This document shows positions 21,997-28,495 of a stretch of 32,534 nucleotides of DNA, piece after piece (the stretch's first letter is position 1; each line of letters opens with the position of its first letter). The stretch is from Ruminococcus sp. GTDB lineage: Bacteria > Bacillota > Clostridia > Oscillospirales > Ruminococcaceae. Under the pieces are notes generated by a model. The model saw only the letters and a program-made list of their open reading frames with translations. It did no database searches and was not told the DNA's origin. The position numbers and the translations under genes were made by a program. The DNA lies in the NCBI GenBank assembly GCA_014799785.1, contig JAAVHI010000018.1, positions 9,463 through 41,996 on the forward strand. The letters are read 5' to 3'.

Positions 21997-22180
21997 GTAA
22001 CTCATTTGTCCCGGGAAATCGATTTTCCCGGAATAAGTTTTGAGTTACATTTATTTTGTAATTCAAAAATTTCCTTAAGGCGTTCCGATCGCGCCGCAGC
22101 TGCAGCGAAAGTGAATTACATTTTATTTGTAACTCATTTCGGCTCGAGCTGCAGCTCAGATCGAAGATCTATTGAATTAC
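21997..22180. repeat. Three palindrome-filled repeat units upstream of element C rep
   Basis: Units bounded by GTAAYTCA and its inverse: 21997-22048 (GTAACTCA/TGAGTTAC, inner CCGGGAAA/TTTCCCGG), 22058-22119 (GTAATTCA/TGAATTAC, containing CCTTAAGG, CGATCG and GCTGCAGC) and 22129-22180 (containing CTCGAG, GAGCTGCAGCTC and AGATCT). Two related units lie at 28159 and 28539. The last unit overlaps the RHH gene's stop. The rest of 21832-21996 holds no gene. Candidate replication origin or iteron cluster. Confidence 0.7.
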
Positions 22181-22447
22181 ACGCAGACAAGAGCTTACAA
22201 AACGTGATATAGATTCAAGTTGTTCAAGCAGCTTGTGCTTTTCACTGATCTGTTTATCAACAAATTCAAGTCGTTTTTCTGCGGAAGCAACTTTTTTATT
22301 GATATCGGCTTCATGCTCCATGCAGTACAACACCATGTTACACAGCTTTTCGTTGAAGCCGTTTCCGTCCTGCTTCTCTATGTACTTCGCTACGTCCTCA
22401 CTTATACGTATGGACTTCTGGACGCTCTTAGGTTGATTTGTTTTCAT
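22169..22447 (-). CDS. Ribbon-helix-helix-like protein with coiled-coil tail, 92 aa
   Basis: Start at MKTNQPKSVQKSIRISEDVA (GGAGCG, 9 bases upstream). An RHH-like strand KSIRISEDVAKYIEK (11-25) is followed by FNEKLCNMVLYCMEH, then a coiled coil (ASAEKRLEFVDKQISEKHKL, continuing LEQLESI). It overlaps the preceding membrane-protein gene by 20 bases and lies just upstream of rep and the palindromic repeats, so it may be a copy-control or partition-type DNA-binding protein. Confidence 0.7.
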   Translation of the reverse strand: MKTNQPKSVQKSIRISEDVAKYIEKQDGNGFNEKLCNMVLYCMEHEADINKKVASAEKRLEFVDKQISEKHKLLEQLESISRFVSSCLRVIQ

Positions 22448-22859
22448 TGGCTTCACGCTCCTTTTCCAAATCATAATAACTGGGAATACCTTTCACAGTA
22501 AACTTTAAAAAAAGCTTATTGTCAATAAGTCCAAATGCTAACAACGCCTCAGCCGCACCAACCAAACGGTTATAATACAAATAATATGCCTTTTCAGTCG
22601 GGGCTTTTATGGTCTGATGTTTTAATCTTCCTATGTAAGCACATAAATCATGTTTGAACCACCAGCCGCCAAGACGTTTGTTTTTACCGAAAAGATAAAA
22701 TCCCAAGTCAACAATTAATTTTAAAAGTTCACAAAGCGCACTAACAAAAATAATTACCAATGCAGCACAAAGAATACAGAAAATCATAGCAATGGCAAAC
22801 TGTTCAAATGTCAATTCGCTCAAATTCATTTCAAAAATTTTATTAACATTTATTTTCAT
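22428..22859 (-). CDS. Membrane protein, intact homologue of the split element A gene
   Basis: 143 residues: MKINVNKIFEMNLSELTFEQ, a long TM segment (AIAMIFCILCAALVIIFVSA), a basic loop, CAYIGRLKHQTIKAPTEKAY and a charged tail. It aligns with the element A pair 16014 and 16252 across both halves. Probably an inner-membrane accessory or assembly protein; no known family. Its ATG overlaps the previous stop (TAATG). Confidence 0.72.
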   Translation of the reverse strand: MKINVNKIFEMNLSELTFEQFAIAMIFCILCAALVIIFVSALCELLKLIVDLGFYLFGKNKRLGGWWFKHDLCAYIGRLKHQTIKAPTEKAYYLYYNRLVGAAEALLAFGLIDNKLFLKFTVKGIPSYYDLEKEREANENKST

Positions 22860-23017
22860 TACTTTTTACCTCGTTTCTTTGCTTCCTTTATTGATCTGAT
22901 GAAGCTCGGCAAACGTACAGCAATGACAAAAGCAAAAATTAATGCAACGATACCCCAATATATGTACCAATGCTCACCATAAAAAAATGAGTTTAACATT
23001 CTGAAAAAATCCATCAT
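22859..23017 (-). CDS. Small TM protein, 52 aa
   Basis: Translation begins MMDFFRMLNSFFYGEHWYIY, one TM helix (YWGIVALIFAFVIAVRL), then a basic tail (SIKEAKKRGKK). It overlaps the next start (TAATG). It lies in the same place as the 42-aa peptide of element A but shows no clear similarity. SD AAAGAAAGG lies 11 bases upstream. Confidence 0.65.
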   Translation of the reverse strand: MMDFFRMLNSFFYGEHWYIYWGIVALIFAFVIAVRLPSFIRSIKEAKKRGKK

Positions 23018-23043
23018 AATAATACACAACCTTTCTTTTGGAA

Positions 23044-23121
23044 AAAATTATTGATAAAATTTTTGTGAGCCTCTCCTCCGCTTCGCTACGGTTTCTCACA
23101 AAAATTTTATTCAATAATTTT
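23044..23121. other. Long hairpin with CTCCGC...GCTACGG tip after the pVI-like gene
   Basis: Arms of about 26 nt (AAAATTATTGATAAAATTTT then TGTGAG, with the complement CTCACAAAAATTTTATTCAA then TAATTTT). The tip contains CTCCGCTTCGCTACGG. It overlaps the pVI stop codon. The same tip type recurs in three hairpins at 27497-27882. A transcript processing or attenuation signal is likely. Confidence 0.75.
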
Positions 23122-23349
23122 AGCCCAACGTAAAATAGCCTGATATACATAATATAAAGCAATTGCAGTTAGCCAACCCTCAGTAATTGAAAGCATAGTA
23201 TCAATCGGGATAAACCAATTCAAATAACGAAGAACTTGTTTAACCTCTGGATTAGCATCAAAATAGTAAAAAGGAGACTTAGGAAGAATTTCAATAAGCT
23301 TATTTCCAAGACCCGATAAAGTTTCACCGATAGCATTCAAAAAATCCAT
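23107..23349 (-). CDS. pVI-like minor membrane protein, 80 aa (element C)
   Basis: Begins MDFLNAIGETLSGLGNKLIE, contains YLNWFIPIDTMLSITEGWLT and ends in a hydrophobic-basic stretch (ALYYVYQAILRWAKIIE). Its start overlaps the pIII-like stop (ATGGATT region). The position and the W(F/L)(I/M)P patch match the element A gene at 14604. Confidence 0.75.
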   Translation of the reverse strand: MDFLNAIGETLSGLGNKLIEILPKSPFYYFDANPEVKQVLRYLNWFIPIDTMLSITEGWLTAIALYYVYQAILRWAKIIE

Positions 23350-24629
23350 TACCCTGCCCCCTTACAAATTTTAGGAGTTAAAATAATTAAAGCAATAATA
23401 AACATAAGCAGAAAAAACCACCTGACAATAATAACAGCTGGTTCCCATTTCTCTAAAGAAATCTCAAAAGGTATAACGCCTAAGTCAAACCCGCAAAAAT
23501 CGGTTAAGTCAATTTCTGTTTTAAATACAGGAACTTCGGGTTTTGCGACAAGTGTTTTTATTCCCCTTACAAAATCCCAAGGCAAGCAAAACGGAAAAAT
23601 ATTTGCTATACCTATAGGAACTGCGAAATCAGATAATTCTTCGGGAACAGTAACTTCTATATTATCAACATCAACAATCGGTTTATCCTGTTCAGCTATA
23701 ACAGGAGTGTTTTCAAGTGCTTTCAAAATCTGGTTAAGCAAATCAATTATAGCAGTGTCTTTGAATTTATCCAAGTCGATAAAATCTTTAGGGTAATACG
23801 TCGTTCCGTCTATCGTGACAGTACCGTCGGGATTAAGCATATCAGGCGTTATCTGCACGCCGTCCGCTTCGCCTATTACTGGTATAGCTTCGTCATCTGT
23901 ATCAAATTTTGTTCCGTCCTCAAAACGCCAATCGCCATATCTTTCTTCGACGTCCTTGGGCTCGTGAGTGACAAAAGTATTATCACCTCTTGTAAACCAG
24001 AAAGAACCATCAAGATGGTAAACATCACGGTGAACATTATGAAATCTATAATAAATATAACCGCCACCATCAACAATTTCGGCATAATCGAAAAGATAAA
24101 TCTCATAACCGTCTATTTTTCCGTTACCATAATTTGAAAACGGAATTTTATATGCGCCGCCTCTGCCTTGCATATCTATAGGTATGTTGTATGTAGGATT
24201 TATAAAATCGTAAAGTTCCTCGCCTTTTGCCTGCATACTGCTAAACCAATCATTAACAGCATTACCGACAACATTGTTTACAACAGCATTTGAAACACCA
24301 ATTCCAGCTTGTACTTCGGGCTTATTAAGCAAATCCATTAGATCAAACTGCAATCCAGATATGGGGTCTGTATAATATTTTGTTTTTGGATTGATCTGAC
24401 CGATGTTTACACCGTCTTTCAAGAGGTCGTTCAATTCAAGGTAACTTTTTCCCTCTAACTCTGATTCGGTATATAAGCCACTGCCTATTAAAGCTGTTTC
24501 AAGCAATGTTGTAATCTCCTCAGAGGCTATGAAAGGAGCAGCGAATGAAGCCGAAACGCTTATAACAATAAGACGGAATGTTACAAAAATAACTACAGCA
24601 AAAGCTATTACCTTTTTAACCGTGTTCAA
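23349..24629 (-). CDS. pIII-like adsorption/minor coat protein (element C)
   Basis: 426 residues. Signal peptide (MNTVKKVIAFAVVIFVTF..., ~1-30), an N-terminal domain to ~150, the shared block 152-247 (IDMQGRGGAYKIPFSNYGNG through YRFHNVHRDVYHLDGSFWFT to FDTDDE), an acidic linker, a Cys-containing domain (NIFPFCLPWDFVRG) and a C-terminal TM anchor (VRWFFLLMFIIALIIL) with a basic end. Only the shared block matches the element A protein; the domains on either side differ. This points to exchange of an adsorption module. Its start overlaps zot by 14 bases. Confidence 0.8.
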   Translation of the reverse strand: MNTVKKVIAFAVVIFVTFRLIVISVSASFAAPFIASEEITTLLETALIGSGLYTESELEGKSYLELNDLLKDGVNIGQINPKTKYYTDPISGLQFDLMDLLNKPEVQAGIGVSNAVVNNVVGNAVNDWFSSMQAKGEELYDFINPTYNIPIDMQGRGGAYKIPFSNYGNGKIDGYEIYLFDYAEIVDGGGYIYYRFHNVHRDVYHLDGSFWFTRGDNTFVTHEPKDVEERYGDWRFEDGTKFDTDDEAIPVIGEADGVQITPDMLNPDGTVTIDGTTYYPKDFIDLDKFKDTAIIDLLNQILKALENTPVIAEQDKPIVDVDNIEVTVPEELSDFAVPIGIANIFPFCLPWDFVRGIKTLVAKPEVPVFKTEIDLTDFCGFDLGVIPFEISLEKWEPAVIIVRWFFLLMFIIALIILTPKICKGAG

Positions 24630-25392
24630 GCTGTATCCTCCTTTCGGTTAGCTTTGTACAAAGTTCCTGCATAAGCCGTTTGCGTTCGATTTCCTTATAT
24701 GGCTTTAGCGTTTCATCGAACATGGAGTAACTGTTATACATTTCCCCAAACAGTCGACGGTATGTAAAGAATTTCTGTTCCAGCGGCTTATCCTTTGTAC
24801 CTCTCCAACAAGTGGAATATGAAAACAAGCTTCCGCCGCAAACAAGAGACAGCAGCCAACCGAATATTCCTTGATGTTTACGGTTATAGTGCTTTACCTC
24901 AAACTCGCAATACTCAATAACCTTGCGGCTGATGAGCCTTTTACTCTGCGGTATGATTATAACGTTATAGCCAAGATGTCTGTGCTTACGGAAAAATTCG
25001 TCCCATTCATTCCAACGCTTTATATTTTCCGACAACACTGTCGGGGAGAATATCGCAACGCATTCATCAAGTACAAGCGTTGTCTGGTGTTCTTTGCCGT
25101 AGACATGATATTTTGCAGCAAACTCATACAGATATTTCGGAGTTATTTCCTCGATCGGAACATAATGAAAACGCTCCGCTCTGGGATCGTCATTATACAG
25201 ATGAATTTTCCCGCGGGAAACGATGAAAACAAGTTCCTGCAAAAAATTCATGAAACAATATGTCGTATCTATGTAGCAAGTGCTTATAACGTACTTTCCC
25301 TTACCGAACGGTAACCGCAAATCTTCTCTGATCTCATGGGCAACGTGCAAGCTCTTGCCGCTTCCAGGTGTTCCGCTCCATAACTGTATCAT
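24616..25392 (-). CDS. zot: Zot/pI-like morphogenesis ATPase (element C)
   Basis: 258 residues. It begins directly with the ATPase: MIQLWSGTPGSGKSLHVAHE (Walker A 7-14), Walker B TTLVLDE (~104-110) and sensor-like NVIIIPQS (143-150). A hydrophobic stretch (IFGWLLSLVCGG, ~176-187) may be the membrane segment, so the order is the usual Zot one, unlike the N-terminal TM version in element A. It overlaps the upstream 28-aa gene and the downstream pIII-like gene, a tightly coupled cluster. Confidence 0.88.
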   Translation of the reverse strand: MIQLWSGTPGSGKSLHVAHEIREDLRLPFGKGKYVISTCYIDTTYCFMNFLQELVFIVSRGKIHLYNDDPRAERFHYVPIEEITPKYLYEFAAKYHVYGKEHQTTLVLDECVAIFSPTVLSENIKRWNEWDEFFRKHRHLGYNVIIIPQSKRLISRKVIEYCEFEVKHYNRKHQGIFGWLLSLVCGGSLFSYSTCWRGTKDKPLEQKFFTYRRLFGEMYNSYSMFDETLKPYKEIERKRLMQELCTKLTERRIQLEHG

Positions 25393-25475
25393 TCTCTATC
25401 ACGCCACCTTTTCCATGCATGACCGCCGCGCCTGATCACGAGACCAAGGACAAACCCAAGTATAAATTCAAACAT
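25389..25475 (-). CDS. Tiny membrane protein, 28 aa (minor coat candidate)
   Basis: Begins MFEFILGFVLGLVIRRGGHA and ends WKRWRDRE: one TM helix then a strongly basic tail. SD AGGAG, 9 bases before the ATG. Its stop overlaps the zot start (AATGA). Size, charge and position between coat and zot resemble pVII/pIX-type proteins; it is the smallest gene in the operon. Confidence 0.65.
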   Translation of the reverse strand: MFEFILGFVLGLVIRRGGHAWKRWRDRE

Positions 25476-25531
25476 TCATATCATCTCCTAAAAACTAAGG
25501 GTGAAAGATATATCTATCCTCCACCCTGTAG

Positions 25532-25555
25532 CGTTTACGTCCTTGTGCGTAAACG
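25532..25555 (-). terminator. Hairpin directly after the element C coat gene
   Basis: CGTTTACG and CGTAAACG with an 8-base loop, 2 bases after the coat stop. It has no strong T run, so it is a pause, attenuation or mRNA-stability hairpin rather than a full terminator. Element A has a hairpin in the same place. Confidence 0.6.
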
Positions 25556-25557
25556 GT

Positions 25558-25857
25558 TTAGCTCGTAAGCTTAGTAAGAATCTTTTTGCCCGCGCCGATC
25601 GCAGAATAAACACCGACAATGCCGATGAGAATAGGAATAACTCCACCAAGGATAAGACCGATACCAACAGACATAGCAGAAGCACCAGACTTAAACGAAT
25701 CCGCAATTGTCTGATAAATATCTGTTGCACCAGTTTCATCAGCCGCAAATGCATTAACAGCAACCGTTGACATTGCAACTGAAGCCGAAGCAATAACGGG
25801 AAGAGCCTTTCTCTTTACAGTCATAACGGCATTTTTAGCTTTTTCCTTTACATTCAT
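25558..25857 (-). CDS. Major coat protein precursor, pVIII-like (element C)
   Basis: 99 residues from the ATG with AGGAGG 8 bases upstream; the frame extends 30 codons further 5', but that part overlaps the previous gene. Basic leader (MNVKEKAKNAVMTVKRKALP) with hydrophobic core and NAFA cleavage site (after 38). Mature protein ~61 residues: acidic start (ADETGATDIYQTIADS), TM helix (VGIGLILGGVIPILIGIVGV) and basic C terminus (GAGKKILTKLTS). Confidence 0.87.
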   Translation of the reverse strand: MNVKEKAKNAVMTVKRKALPVIASASVAMSTVAVNAFAADETGATDIYQTIADSFKSGASAMSVGIGLILGGVIPILIGIVGVYSAIGAGKKILTKLTS

Positions 25858-25868
25858 GCTAAAACCTC

Positions 25869-26009
25869 CTAACTTATTAAATTTTTTATTATACCCGCAA
25901 CCGCTGATAATGCGCGGCTGAGAATACCGAAAAATAATCCGAGGCACAAGCCGATGAAAAATACAATGAAAGCTGTTTTTACTATTTCTTCCAATAATAC
26001 GCTATCCAT
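25869..26009 (-). CDS. Small TM protein, 46 aa
   Basis: Begins MDSVLLEEIVKTAFIVFFIG; one TM segment (TAFIVFFIGLCLGLFFGIL) then SRALSAVAGIIKNLIS. GGAGG lies 10 bases before the ATG. It overlaps the preceding gene by 8 bases. Same position (just before the coat gene) as the 54-aa hydrophobic protein of element A, so it may be its functional equivalent. Confidence 0.65.
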   Translation of the reverse strand: MDSVLLEEIVKTAFIVFFIGLCLGLFFGILSRALSAVAGIIKNLIS

Positions 26010-26355
26010 GCTTGCCTGACCTCCAAGTTAACGAAGCGACGAAGCCGCACACGATACCAACGACGGCAATTACAGCAAACAGCAATATTATTTCAACATC
26101 TATCCGCTTGCGTATATCTGCATTGATTGCGGCATTATCGCTCATTACCGACACGATTTCGGAAACTTGCTCGGATTGCACGGATATCAATTCCGAAAAC
26201 TGTTCCGACTGCACCGACACAAGTTCCGATATCTGGGTTTCAACTATCCTTACATCTTCGTGGACTTCCGAGACCTGCGTTCCAATGCTCGACACACGTT
26301 CTTCCAGTCCGTAGAAGTCATAATAATAGTTATCTTCATTTTCAATCATTGGCAT
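26002..26355 (-). CDS. Coiled-coil protein with C-terminal TM anchor, 117 aa
   Basis: Tyr/Asp-rich N terminus (MPMIENEDNYYYDFYGLEER), a long coiled coil with repeated units (ISELVSVQSEQ, FSELISVQSEQ, VSEIVSVMSD) and a TM helix (EIILLFAVIAVVGIVCGFVA) ending SGKHG. Same locus as the EF-hand/TM protein of element A (first gene after the ssDNA-binding protein, or after rep in A). Probably a minor virion or assembly protein. Confidence 0.7.
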   Translation of the reverse strand: MPMIENEDNYYYDFYGLEERVSSIGTQVSEVHEDVRIVETQISELVSVQSEQFSELISVQSEQVSEIVSVMSDNAAINADIRKRIDVEIILLFAVIAVVGIVCGFVASLTWRSGKHG

Positions 26356-26359
26356 GAGA

Positions 26360-26650
26360 TTAACCTGCTTTCTTGGAGGAATTTTCGATTACTTCAAACT
26401 GTGCAACTTTCTTAGAGTTTGATTTGAAGCTGAAATCAACGTCCAGACCGAGAAGCTTTTCGGGGTCGTCAAGATATGCAGACAGCTTTTTTTCAAGCGG
26501 AGTTCCAGAGCCTACCCAGATTTGCTCACAGGACTTTCCGAAACAATCCATGTCATCAGCTATTACATATAATCTCGTCCCCTCTATTACTTCACCTGTT
26601 TCCCTGTTGGTGAACTTTACGGGCTTTACGCCTATTACATTTCCTATCAT
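26360..26650 (-). CDS. Single-stranded-DNA-binding protein, gpV-like (element C)
   Basis: 96 residues: MIGNVIGVKPVKFTNRETGE, then GTRLYVIADDM, EQIWVGSGTP and GLDVDFSFKSNSKKVAQFEV, an OB-fold-like beta pattern ending in a Lys-rich tail. First gene of the minus-strand operon, right after its promoter. It resembles the short ssDNA-binding proteins of Firmicutes inoviruses and conjugative elements; the assignment is by pattern and position. SD AAAGGAG. Confidence 0.7.
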   Translation of the reverse strand: MIGNVIGVKPVKFTNRETGEVIEGTRLYVIADDMDCFGKSCEQIWVGSGTPLEKKLSAYLDDPEKLLGLDVDFSFKSNSKKVAQFEVIENSSKKAG

Positions 26651-26689
26651 GGCTTGCTCTCCTTTCTTTGAAATTATCTATTGATAAAA

Positions 26690-26767
26690 TACCCCATATG
26701 GGGTACATTAACAGTATACTCCATATGGGGTATTATGTCAACCCCATACGGGGTATTTTGTTATAAT
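26690..26767. promoter_or_regulatory. Divergent promoters with three CCCCATATGGGG operators (element C)
   Basis: Operators TACCCCATATGGGGTA (26690-26705, perfect palindrome), TACTCCATATGGGGTA (26717-26732) and ACCCCATACGGGGT (26741-26754). Minus-strand promoter TTGACA (26741-26736) and TATACT (26718-26713), spacer 17, drives the structural operon and holds operator 2 in its spacer. A plus-strand -10 TATAAT (26762-26767) next to operator 3 serves the repressor gene. A lambda-like three-operator switch. Confidence 0.88.
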
Positions 26768-26788
26768 TATACAAAGGAGATTTTAAAA

Positions 26789-27010
26789 ATGTATACAAGA
26801 TTACGAGATTTAAGAGAAGATGCAGACTTGTCACAAATAGAATGTGCCAAAATTGCCTATATTTCTAAAAATTCTTACATTAGATATGAAACTGGAGAAA
26901 GAACTCCACCTTTTGATGTAATCGTAAACCTTGCAAAGTATTATAATGTCTCAATAGATTATATTGCAGGTTTAACAAACTGTAAAAAAATGTTAAAATG
27001 TGACAAATAG
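26789..27010 (+). CDS. XRE/Cro-CI family repressor of element C
   Basis: 73 residues from the ATG after AAAGGAG; the longer frame runs back through the operators. It is an HTH domain only: MYTRLRDLREDADLSQIECA, then KNSYIRYETGERTPPFDVIV and LAKYYNVSIDYIAGLT. It is close to the element A repressor N-terminal domain but lacks its C-terminal extension. It should bind the CCCCATATGGGG operators and block both promoters. Confidence 0.88.
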   Translation: MYTRLRDLREDADLSQIECAKIAYISKNSYIRYETGERTPPFDVIVNLAKYYNVSIDYIAGLTNCKKMLKCDK

Positions 27011-27026
27011 AGAGGAAATATAAAAT

Positions 27027-27425
27027 ATGAAAATATTTATGAAGATTTTAGGGATACTACTAATAATAATTAATTCAATTGGTTTACTTTGGGGATTAAA
27101 TATACTTGGTATGGCTGCTTCTTACGGAACTAATGTATCACCTGCTACACTAATGATATACTTTATACCACTAATAATAGGAATTATATTAGTTGTTAAG
27201 TCAAATGGTAGAAAAGATAATAACAAACATATAAAATTTAATCAAAACCAACAAATATACTCAGAAGCACAAGGTAAGCCGATCTCCGAATATCTTATGG
27301 ACGATAGAACAAAACTTGTTACATACTATGATCGTATGCCGCAAGACTATAAGAGCCAGTTGGTAAATTATGCGGATAAACTGTATCGTAACTATGAAAA
27401 CCAAGAGTATTTAAACAGAAAATAA
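27027..27425 (+). CDS. Two-TM membrane protein paired with the element C repressor
   Basis: 132 residues. Two TM helices (ILGILLIIINSIGLLWGL, and MIYFIPLIIGIILVV) then a soluble C-terminal half containing PISEYLMDDRTKLVTYYDRM. It is co-transcribed with the repressor (16-base gap), like the two-TM gene of element A, although the sequences are not clearly alike. A prophage-expressed membrane protein of this kind could exclude related phages; this is inferred. Confidence 0.7.
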   Translation: MKIFMKILGILLIIINSIGLLWGLNILGMAASYGTNVSPATLMIYFIPLIIGIILVVKSNGRKDNNKHIKFNQNQQIYSEAQGKPISEYLMDDRTKLVTYYDRMPQDYKSQLVNYADKLYRNYENQEYLNRK

Positions 27426-27446
27426 AATGTAAAACTAACATTACAG

Positions 27447-27462
27447 TTCCAGACGTCTGGAA
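27447..27462. repeat. 16-bp palindrome TTCCAGACGTCTGGAA, copy 1
   Basis: Perfect palindrome, followed by TGAAA. An identical copy lies at 28595-28610 in a similar context. The two copies bracket the hairpin and toxin-antitoxin region. Confidence 0.9.
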
Positions 27463-27496
27463 TGAAAATAAACAAAAGCCGAGCACATTCCACTAC

Positions 27497-27882
27497 AAAA
27501 TTAACGGTGAAACCCCTCCGCAAGCTACGGGGCTTTCACCGTTAATTTTTACGTTCCATGCTTGATTTGCAATTCACCCCTCTTTTTCTGGCGGCTTCGC
27601 CGCTTCTCTTAGAGGGACGTGCGTTCCGCAGTCCCCCCGCTGACGCGGGCCCCCTCTCTTCGACTTAGGGCAAGCCCTAAGAACTATTTTATTGCTGCCG
27701 TGCGCATTCCACTACAAAATTAGCAATGAAACCCCTCCGCAAGCTACGGGGCTTTCATTGCTAATTTTTCCGTTCCATGCTATGTCTGTAGGTAATCCCC
27801 TGTCGGTACATAGGGGATATCACTTTTCAATCCGCATAGAATAAAAATTTTTCTCTCCGCAAGCTCCGAGAAAATTTTTTAT
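27497..27882. repeat. Three long hairpins with the same tip
   Basis: 27497-27549: AAAATTAACGGTGAAA/TTTCACCGTTAATTTT. 27716-27769: AAAATTAGCAATGAAA/TTTCATTGCTAATTTT. 27841-27882: ATAAAAATTTTTCTC/GAGAAAATTTTTTAT. The first two tips are CCCC-TCCGCAAGCTACGG-GG; the third is TCCGCAAGCTCC. The stems differ but stay paired. The first two are flanked by ATTCCACTAC and CGTTCCATGC. The DNA between them (27550-27700) is non-coding, with small GC hairpins. Confidence 0.82.
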
Positions 27883-27901
27883 TCCATGCTGACACCGTTT
27901 C

Positions 27902-28072
27902 AGAAAATTTTTTCAAGGGCGCTTCGCGTTCTTGACGGGAGAACCTGACGGCGGTGTTCTTGCCCTGCCGAAGCAACTCAAGAACACCAAACTGTTTCTG
28001 AGTCGCTTCGGCTTTTCAATTATACCGCCGTCAGAACCTCCCGTCAAGAATAAACCCTTGAAAAATTTTTCT
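27902..28072. other. Giant branched hairpin, ~170 nt, element C
   Basis: Outer arm AAAATTTTTTCAAGGG/CCCTTGAAAAATTTTT; then TTCTTGACGGGAG/CTCCCGTCAAGAA, an AACC/AACC bubble, and TGACGGCGGT/ACCGCCGTCA. Inside, GCCGAAGC-A-ACTCA pairs with TGAGT-C-GCTTCGGC, or alternatively GGTGTTCTTG with CAAGAACACC. Likely counterpart of the element A hairpin at 8896 (packaging signal or single-strand origin, inferred). Confidence 0.8.
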
Positions 28073-28158
28073 TCCACTCTGTACGTACCGTTAGTTTTTT
28101 TGCCTGCGGCGCGCCTCGGCAATCTAAGAACATTTTTTGCGTTTCAGTTAATTTTGCT

Positions 28159-28220
28159 GTAACTCATTCCTGCGTACCGTGCGCGCCGATCAGATCTGCA
28201 GCACATTTATTTTGAATTAC
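28159..28220. repeat. GTAACTCA...TGAATTAC palindrome-filled unit next to the antitoxin promoter
   Basis: Begins GTAACTCATTCC, ends TTGAATTAC, with GCGCGC and CAGATCTG inside. Related to the three units upstream of rep. It lies 10 bases before the antitoxin -35 box. Confidence 0.7.
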
Positions 28221-28230
28221 AAAAAAACAC

Positions 28231-28259
28231 TTGACTTTTTCGTCAAGTGCGGGTATAAT
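28231..28259 (+). promoter_or_regulatory. Promoter of the antitoxin RNA
   Basis: TTGACT (28231-28236) and TATAAT (28254-28259), spacer 17. The predicted start is near 28266. Confidence 0.82.
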
Positions 28260-28265
28260 AAAAAA

Positions 28266-28352
28266 AGAGAGTACACCAAGTTGACGGTTACTCCCATTAT
28301 GTCTATGCTTGATAGTCGCTCAATTGGTCGTGGGGCGACTATCTCTTTCTTT
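28266..28352 (+). ncRNA. Predicted antisense antitoxin RNA, ~87 nt
   Basis: It runs from the promoter at 28231 to a terminator hairpin GATAGTCGC/GCGACTATC (28311-28343) followed by a T-rich run. It is antisense to the last codons and whole 3' untranslated region of the toxin gene on the other strand. This is the layout of convergent type I toxin-antitoxin pairs such as txpA/RatA and bsrG/SR4 (known). Ends are predicted, not measured. Confidence 0.7.
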
Positions 28353-28425
28353 TATTGCTGTTTTGCGCTATCTGAATGATGTTGCAAACGACAAGAAGTA
28401 ACGTGAAAAAGTCATTCCATGTCAT
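28339..28425 (-). CDS. Type I toxin-like hydrophobic peptide, 28 aa
   Basis: MTWNDFFTLLLVVCNIIQIA then QNSNKRKR: one short hydrophobic helix and a basic tail, the hallmark of type I toxins and the 'holin-like toxin' peptides of Firmicutes. SD GGGGGTGAG lies upstream and can be masked by CUCCC of a CUCCC-UGCAAA-GGGGG hairpin. The mRNA would run from ~28490 to a terminator at 28293-28262. Its first 16 nt (AAAGAGAGTACATCAA) pair with its last 16 (TTGGTGTACTCTCTTT), a 5'-3' long-distance interaction as known for hok. Likely acts at the membrane and stabilises the prophage. Confidence 0.75.
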   Translation of the reverse strand: MTWNDFFTLLLVVCNIIQIAQNSNKRKR

Positions 28426-28495
28426 GACAGCTCACCCCCTTTGCAGGGAGAAGATTTAACCGCCAACCGTTTTATTGATGTACTCTCTTTATGCC

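Noticed and set aside
27484..27782. Two similar ~75-bp units that might be read as a short CRISPR
   Set aside because: Units are inverted repeats with differing stems, there are only two plus a divergent third, spacing is irregular and no cas genes are present.
28179..28379. Plus-strand 66-aa frame across the antitoxin RNA
   Set aside because: It starts upstream of the antitoxin promoter, runs through the terminator and has no SD; the region is better explained as a type I antitoxin.
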